Assembly: GCA_020426065.1 (NCBI GenBank)
Contig: JAGQQT010000102.1
Coordinates: 1 to 10,581, forward strand
Reading direction: 5' to 3'
DNA from: Planctomycetaceae bacterium
GTDB taxonomy: Bacteria; Planctomycetota; Planctomycetia; Planctomycetales; Planctomycetaceae
Length of the DNA stretch: 10,581 bases
The notes beneath the pieces are model-generated. The model was not told the origin of the DNA, searched no databases, and saw only the letters and a program-made list of their open reading frames with translations. The position numbers and the translations under genes are program-made. Shown piece after piece: positions 7,354 to 10,581 of the stretch. Every line of letters starts with the position of its first letter. Positions within the stretch are counted from its first letter, which is position 1.

Positions 7354-8569
7354 TCGGGTCGTGATCGGGCTGGTATTGATGGTCCTGATGGTGATTGCGG
7401 GAATGCAATGGGCCACCGCTGCCGGAGACAGTCCCCTGCAGCGTCTCAAGGACCGCTCCGCCGAAACACGCTGGAAATCTTTACGCGAACGGATGTCAGA
7501 CCGCCGTGAAAGCCGGATCGAACGGCGTGAACGTCGCAAGACCGGCAGCGATGAACCGGAAGCTGAGGCAATTCCCGAGGAAGCTCCGTTGAGTGAACCG
7601 GTCGATTCCTCCGCCAAGGTTCTGCCAACTCCTACTCCACCCGGATTTGGACATCCCGTTCCTCCCGCTCGCAGTGTGCCCACGAAGCCATCTCCTGCGA
7701 TTCTGCTGCCTGAGCCTACACCCACACGGATTCCGGCCCAGGACAAAATCGCAAAGCCGGATGTTCCGGCCGTTCCGGCTGCACCCCGGTTGACTCCTCC
7801 AGTCGAGGCCAAACCATTACTCGTGCCACCTTCGGTTCAATCCACACCCACTTCCACAAAAGGGGAGTCGAGCGGGATTCAAACAAGACCGGTCACGATG
7901 AGTTTGCCGCTGACTGTGCCCGGGGATGTCAAACCGGATGCACCCGAATTGAAACCGCTGGAAGTGATTCCGGTCCCTTCCAATACGCCGGAGCAGCCGG
8001 AGCTGAATCCTTTGGAGAATGTCGAGACATCGAGCAGAAGAAAGATCTTCAGCGACGAGATCAAGCCGATCAGCGCGATCGATCCATTTGCCACTTATGA
8101 ACCAGATGCCTCCATCCGGGAGACCGATCCGGCCAGACATCTCTGCCCGGTGCCGGAACACATGGTAGCCCTGGGGCAGGTGACGAATTCCCGCTGTCCG
8201 GAGATTTCGGGTATCCCCGATCAGGATGACAGCTACGTGCGGAATTTTGCTCACCTGGACTACTGCTGGGCGGCCTCAAGCATCAATTACTTCCCGCTCT
8301 ACTTCGAAGATCCCCGGGCCGAACGCTACGGTCATCTGCATCACCCACTGGTGCAGCCATTCGCCTCCGTGGGTCGCTTCAACTGGCAACTGATTGGTCT
8401 GCCTTATCAGATGGCAATCAATCCCGTGGCCAAGTGCGTCTATCCCCTGGGCTACTTCCGCCCCGGCGATTGCGATGCCCCCAAGCTGTACCATCAGGTT
8501 CCGCTCAGCCTGGAGGCAGCTTTCATCACCGCCGAAGTCTACACGGGACTGTTCTTCATCTTCCCGTAA
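7286..8569 (+). CDS. Secreted or membrane-anchored proline-rich protein with conserved-looking C-terminal domain, function unknown
   Basis: This 427-residue protein has an N-terminal basic region (R17-R24) and a hydrophobic helix (25-41) ending in ATA, suggesting signal peptidase cleavage near 45/46 or retention as an anchor. Residues 50-90 are highly charged and Arg/Glu-rich, possibly coiled. Residues about 92-280 are a low-complexity linker rich in Pro, Val, Thr and Ser. Residues about 285-427 form a compact aromatic domain with five Cys (287, 304, 327, 384, 396) and motifs [24 protein letters not shown] and [13 protein letters not shown]. From memory I associate this tail with unassigned planctomycete secreted proteins, but no function is known to me. 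The ATG at 7286 lies 68 bases inside guaB, with GAGGGAG about ten bases upstream. Later starts would lose the basic part of the signal. The overlap suggests translational coupling to guaB. Confidence 0.85.
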   Translation: MISRLHKKHPTTPPSIRRARSSSRVVIGLVLMVLMVIAGMQWATAAGDSPLQRLKDRSAETRWKSLRERMSDRRESRIERRERRKTGSDEPEAEAIPEEAPLSEPVDSSAKVLPTPTPPGFGHPVPPARSVPTKPSPAILLPEPTPTRIPAQDKIAKPDVPAVPAAPRLTPPVEAKPLLVPPSVQSTPTSTKGESSGIQTRPVTMSLPLTVPGDVKPDAPELKPLEVIPVPSNTPEQPELNPLENVETSSRRKIFSDEIKPISAIDPFATYEPDASIRETDPARHLCPVPEHMVALGQVTNSRCPEISGIPDQDDSYVRNFAHLDYCWAASSINYFPLYFEDPRAERYGHLHHPLVQPFASVGRFNWQLIGLPYQMAINPVAKCVYPLGYFRPGDCDAPKLYHQVPLSLEAAFITAEVYTGLFFIFP

Positions 8570-8598
8570 CCGACTTCAAAATCGGATAACCTGACAAC

Positions 8599-8624
8599 GA
8601 GCCGCCAGGCACCCGCCGCGGCTC
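8599..8624 (+). terminator. GC-rich hairpin after the proline-rich protein gene
   Basis: GAGCCGC (8599-8605) and GCGGCTC (8618-8624) form a 7-bp perfect stem with a 12-base loop, 29 bases past the stop codon at 8569. No T-run follows, so it is only a candidate transcript end. Nearby CCAGG/CCTGG segments (8605-8609 and 8628-8632) could form a competing fold. Confidence 0.35.
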
Positions 8625-8648
8625 CGCCCTGGTTGCTGGTAAGAACGG

Positions 8649-8700
8649 AAATATGTGCCACGGCTCTGTGAGCCGTGATGAGGCGTTTGGTGATGTTGAT
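8649..8700 (+). repeat. Hairpin repeat R1, copy 1
   Basis: A 24-base core at 8654-8677 is identical to 10535-10558. The flanks on both sides are also similar (17 of the 23 following bases match). The core contains the perfect inverted repeat CACGGCTC-TGT-GAGCCGTG (8659-8677). Two direct copies 1.88 kb apart, both in non-coding DNA, point to a dispersed REP-like or MITE-like family. Genome-wide copy number cannot be judged here. Confidence 0.85.
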
Positions 8701-8742
8701 GGATTAGAAGTTCAGCCTGCTTGATCTGCTGACGTATTCCCA

Positions 8743-8756
8743 GCAAGGCACCTTGC
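8743..8756 (-). repeat. Hairpin abutting the 3' end of the 8757-9656 gene
   Basis: GCAAGG (8743-8748) and CCTTGC (8751-8756) form an inverted repeat directly adjoining the TAG stop codon at 8757. On the minus strand TAGGCAAGGTGCC, running out of the stop codon, also occurs on the plus strand at 4531-4543 in the tRNA terminator loop. It may be a short dispersed palindrome or an mRNA 3'-end structure. No T-run follows. Confidence 0.4.
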
Positions 8757-9656
8757 CTACTCCTTGATTTCGGGCGGTTGATAAGTGCAACTGAGTTTTA
8801 CCTCATTCTCTCCCTGCAACAGGCAGAAGTGAACTTCCCGGGACATGGTTTCATTTGGCTTCAGGGCAGTGCATTTGTCTTTTGGGGCACAATAAACGAT
8901 CACACAGCCACCATCTTCGAAATTGAGATCGAACCATTGAGCAGGATCAACAGTCAGATTCTTTGACGAAATGTTCGTTACCGAGACATTACATTCGACC
9001 ATTTCGTAGACATGGAATGATTTGGGCAGTCCCAGGACTTCAAGTTTTACTGGCTGATCATCGGTATCATACACCAGCTTTACTTTCAACTCTCGTTCCT
9101 TTCGAGGCAGGATGCATTGAAAGCCTTTATCAGTGATGGTGTACGCGTAAAACCAGTTCCTGGAATCTCCTGGCAAACTTTGCAGTCGATCCTTAGGGCG
9201 CCCCCAAAATCCTTCATACCCTCGAAATGCCACATCAATGGCTCCATCTCCGTCTACATCCTCCAGCAGTAACTCTTGAACTTCTGTCCGGGTGCAGGTC
9301 CAGCAGGACGCCGAATCAACAACCCGTTTACCCACCATCAACAGAGCCATCCTCAAGAAGACACCTGGGATACAAGTGTGACGAGAGTTGAGGAATACGA
9401 TATCAGCATCATTCCCTTCTTTGGTTTTCACTGGTAACCGAACAGGGAGCCTCTCCCTGGTTTCTTCGAAATCAAGGCAGTAGTCGATTTCTAGCCGAGC
9501 CGCTTTGGCACGTCGATCATCCAGAGGAAGGCCATCCAGCAGTTCCTGCTTTGTAACCGTAGAAAGCTGCTCATGTTGTTCAGGCAGCGGCTCGCTGGCG
9601 GAAAGTGAGAGACAACTCCAGAAGACGAGCAGCCATGCAATTGGGAGAACCTTCAT
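8757..9656 (-). CDS. Exported cysteine-rich protein of unknown function
   Basis: This 299-residue product starts with a clear signal peptide (MKVLPIAWLLVFWSCLSLSA, cleavage near residue 19-21). AAAGGA lies six bases before the ATG at 9656 as ribosome site. The mature part has eleven cysteines, including a CWTC pair at 118-121, so disulfides or metal binding outside the cytoplasm are possible. Residues 133-141 (DVDGDGAID) form a single calcium-loop motif followed by VAFRGYEGFWG, as in VCBS-type surface proteins. Residues about 190-299 look like an immunoglobulin-type beta-sandwich (alternating strands, VECNVSVTNISSKNLTV, LKPNETMSREVHF). I do not recognise the family. The gene has no paired neighbour, and is flanked by a hairpin at its stop codon and a REP-like element upstream of its start. 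Confidence 0.8.
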   Translation of the reverse strand: MKVLPIAWLLVFWSCLSLSASEPLPEQHEQLSTVTKQELLDGLPLDDRRAKAARLEIDYCLDFEETRERLPVRLPVKTKEGNDADIVFLNSRHTCIPGVFLRMALLMVGKRVVDSASCWTCTRTEVQELLLEDVDGDGAIDVAFRGYEGFWGRPKDRLQSLPGDSRNWFYAYTITDKGFQCILPRKERELKVKLVYDTDDQPVKLEVLGLPKSFHVYEMVECNVSVTNISSKNLTVDPAQWFDLNFEDGGCVIVYCAPKDKCTALKPNETMSREVHFCLLQGENEVKLSCTYQPPEIKE

Positions 9657-9692
9657 GGTGAATCCTTTAATTAAGGCAGGCCGAGAAAGGTG

Positions 9693-9768
9693 GCTGCAGC
9701 AGCGTGAATCCCACCTTCACTTTCAACCCGATACTCATGGTGGGTTTCACTTCGTTTCACCCCCCTAC
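9693..9768. repeat. REP-like element R2, full copy, with long inverted arms
   Basis: GTGAATCCCACC (9704-9715) and GGTGGGTTTCAC (9739-9750) are inverted repeats matching at 11 of 12 positions around a 23-base spacer. TTCGTTTCACCCCCCTAC follows on the right. The left arm and spacer (9693-9733) align without gaps to 10472-10512 at 33 of 41 bases. It lies 37 bases upstream of the 8757-9656 gene, so it would be in that gene's promoter or leader region. Confidence 0.7.
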
Positions 9769-9772
9769 ATGC

Positions 9773-9807
9773 AAAAAGCAATCGTTTGCCGGGACGCGGC
9801 AATCGAT
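9773..9807 (-). terminator. Terminator-like hairpin downstream of the 9918-10445 gene
   Basis: On the minus strand a stem of 4 plus 6 base pairs with one T-T mismatch (9797-9807 with 9781-9791) carries a 5-base loop and is followed after two bases by C and five T residues (9773-9777). It would end the transcript of the 9918-10445 gene about 140 bases past its stop codon, leaving the tandem array inside the 3' untranslated region. Confidence 0.5.
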
Positions 9808-9826
9808 ATTGATTCCAGAATTCCGC

Positions 9827-9890
9827 TCGTCCCGTCGTCCCGTCGTCCCGTCGTCCCGTCGTCCCGTCGTTCCGTCGTTCCGTCGTTCCG
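9827..9890. repeat. Tandem 8-base repeat, eight units
   Basis: Eight contiguous units run from 9827 to 9890: five TCGTCCCG followed by three TCGTTCCG. The two variants are sorted into blocks, as expected when copies are added by slippage. The last unit can pair with the following GAGACGGA (TCCGT/ACGGA, 9887-9900). The array sits between two genes, 27 bases from the stop of the 9918-10445 gene, and is likely variable in length between strains. Confidence 0.95.
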
Positions 9891-9917
9891 TTGAGACGGA
9901 TAGTTATACGAAACGAT

Positions 9918-10445
9918 TTAGTGTTTCCATTCGTAAATCCAGACCATCCCTGACTCCCGATTCACAAGAACAATATGTCCCCGATGCCAGTCAGAATCCG
10001 ACATCGATGCCTTTTGGGAAAAATACAACTCCCCGGAATGCTTAGGAAGTGACCACGCCGAACTTGCGATCTCAGTGGTTATCGGGCACTCAGTCCACTC
10101 GTGTGGGGAGTTCTCTACAAGTGAACGAAGTGTGGCTGGAGGCAAACGAGCAATCAGAGTGTAATCGCCGTCATTCTTGAATCCACAATGCGTGTTAGAG
10201 TTTATCAATACATCCGCTCCCTCAGGGAGTCGCCAACCGGTAAGTTCGGAAAAAGCACTGGATGGATCAATGTCTTCGGGTTCGTCGTTTCCATCGAATG
10301 GATTTAGCAGAAACGCCGTAACGCTGAACACGATAAGGCATAACGGCACGAACACGGCAGCCATTACCAAGACCGCGTACATCCAACGCAACCAAGTTCG
10401 CCGACCATATGAATGGTTCACGATTTTCGTCATATCATTTGCCAT
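9918..10445 (-). CDS. Single-pass membrane protein of unknown function
   Basis: With the ATG at 10445 this is a 175-residue protein. It has a short basic N-terminus (K7, R15, R16, R20), one strong transmembrane helix (about 23-47, YAVLVMAAVFVPLCLIVFSV) and an acidic linker (NPFDGNDEPEDIDP). An extracytoplasmic domain of about 115 residues follows, with two cysteines (87, 120) that could form a disulfide and a Trp-rich end (GMVWIYEWKH). I do not recognise the domain. The frame extends upstream to a TTG at 10529, but those 28 extra residues are translated from repeat element R2 (10472-10512) and have no ribosome site, so the shorter start is preferred. ATG 10433 is an alternative. No clear Shine-Dalgarno site is visible for any of them. 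A hairpin with a T-run at 9773-9807 probably ends its transcript. Confidence 0.7.
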   Translation of the reverse strand: MANDMTKIVNHSYGRRTWLRWMYAVLVMAAVFVPLCLIVFSVTAFLLNPFDGNDEPEDIDPSSAFSELTGWRLPEGADVLINSNTHCGFKNDGDYTLIARLPPATLRSLVENSPHEWTECPITTEIASSAWSLPKHSGELYFSQKASMSDSDWHRGHIVLVNRESGMVWIYEWKH

Positions 10446-10471
10446 ATCACATAACTTGTCTGCACAAGGCC

Positions 10472-10512
10472 GGTGCAGCAACGCGAACCCCACCATCTCA
10501 TTCACCCCGATA
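10472..10512. repeat. REP-like element R2, half copy
   Basis: This stretch matches the left arm and spacer of the element at 9693-9733 (33 of 41 bases, no gaps). The right inverted arm is missing and replaced by unrelated sequence. It lies 27 bases upstream of the ATG at 10445, the same relative place as the full copy before the neighbouring gene. Confidence 0.65.
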
Positions 10513-10529
10513 GCTGTGTAGGTCAACAA

Positions 10530-10581
10530 AAATGTGTGCCACGGCTCTGTGAGCCGTGTCGAGGATTTTGGTGACGTTGTT
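10530..10581 (+). repeat. Hairpin repeat R1, copy 2 (reaches window edge)
   Basis: This is a direct copy of 8649-8700 with an identical 24-base core (10535-10558) carrying the CACGGCTC-TGT-GAGCCGTG hairpin. Similarity continues to the last base of the window, so the element probably extends further right. Confidence 0.85.

Noticed and set aside
8757..9656. Classing this gene as an FG-GAP propeller protein because of DVDGDGAID
   Set aside because: Only one motif is present, too few for a propeller; it is reported as an isolated calcium-loop-like motif.
9704..9750. Possible integron attC-like site or gene cassette boundary
   Set aside because: The long inverted arms are suggestive, but no integrase or cassette-type core sites are visible, and the second copy lacks one arm.
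9827..9890. Possible CRISPR array
   Set aside because: The units are 8 bases long and contiguous, with no spacers and no cas genes; it is a simple tandem repeat.
8649..10581. Insertion sequence or composite transposon bounded by R1 repeats
   Set aside because: No transposase-like protein lies between the copies, the repeats are direct rather than terminal inverted, and no target-site duplication is evident.

Overview
The window looks like chromosome from a member of the Planctomycetes, probably near Gimesia or another Planctomycetaceae. This rests on gene content: a DUF1559 'pseudopilin' (prepilin leader plus H-X9-DG motif) followed by a small transthyretin-like lipoprotein, and a large secreted FG-GAP/ASPIC-UnbV (CRTAC1-type) protein. 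Both families are greatly expanded in planctomycetes. The genus is an inference, since no rRNA or phylogeny is available here.

Layout: positions 1-4631 read on the minus strand. They hold a lipoprotein gene that runs off the left edge, an intercistronic hairpin, the DUF1559 gene (start decided by an AGGAG box), a 419-base gap, the CRTAC1-type lipoprotein gene, a gap, and a tRNA-Ala(GGC) with a clear sigma70-type promoter and a strong intrinsic terminator. From 4692 the plus strand takes over, with a leader containing a terminator-like hairpin, then rsmA (16S rRNA dimethyladenosine transferase), guaB (IMP dehydrogenase), and a secreted proline-rich protein of unknown function whose start lies 68 bases inside guaB. 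From about 8570 to the right edge is an accessory-looking tract. It holds two minus-strand genes for exported or membrane-anchored proteins of unknown function, set among four kinds of repeat.

Functionally, rsmA and guaB are housekeeping genes for ribosome maturation and guanine nucleotide supply. Together with the downstream gene they may be one transcription unit. The left part encodes envelope or exported proteins. The right tract carries a roughly 52-base hairpin repeat twice as a direct repeat (8649-8700 and 10530-10581), a second REP-like element just upstream of each unknown gene (one full copy, one half copy), an 8-base tandem array of eight units, and a hairpin at a gene end. No transposase, integrase, CRISPR array or recognisable defence gene is visible. 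The most interesting material is this repeat organisation, the possible attenuator before rsmA, and the guaB overlap. I do not see a demonstrable new multi-gene system.
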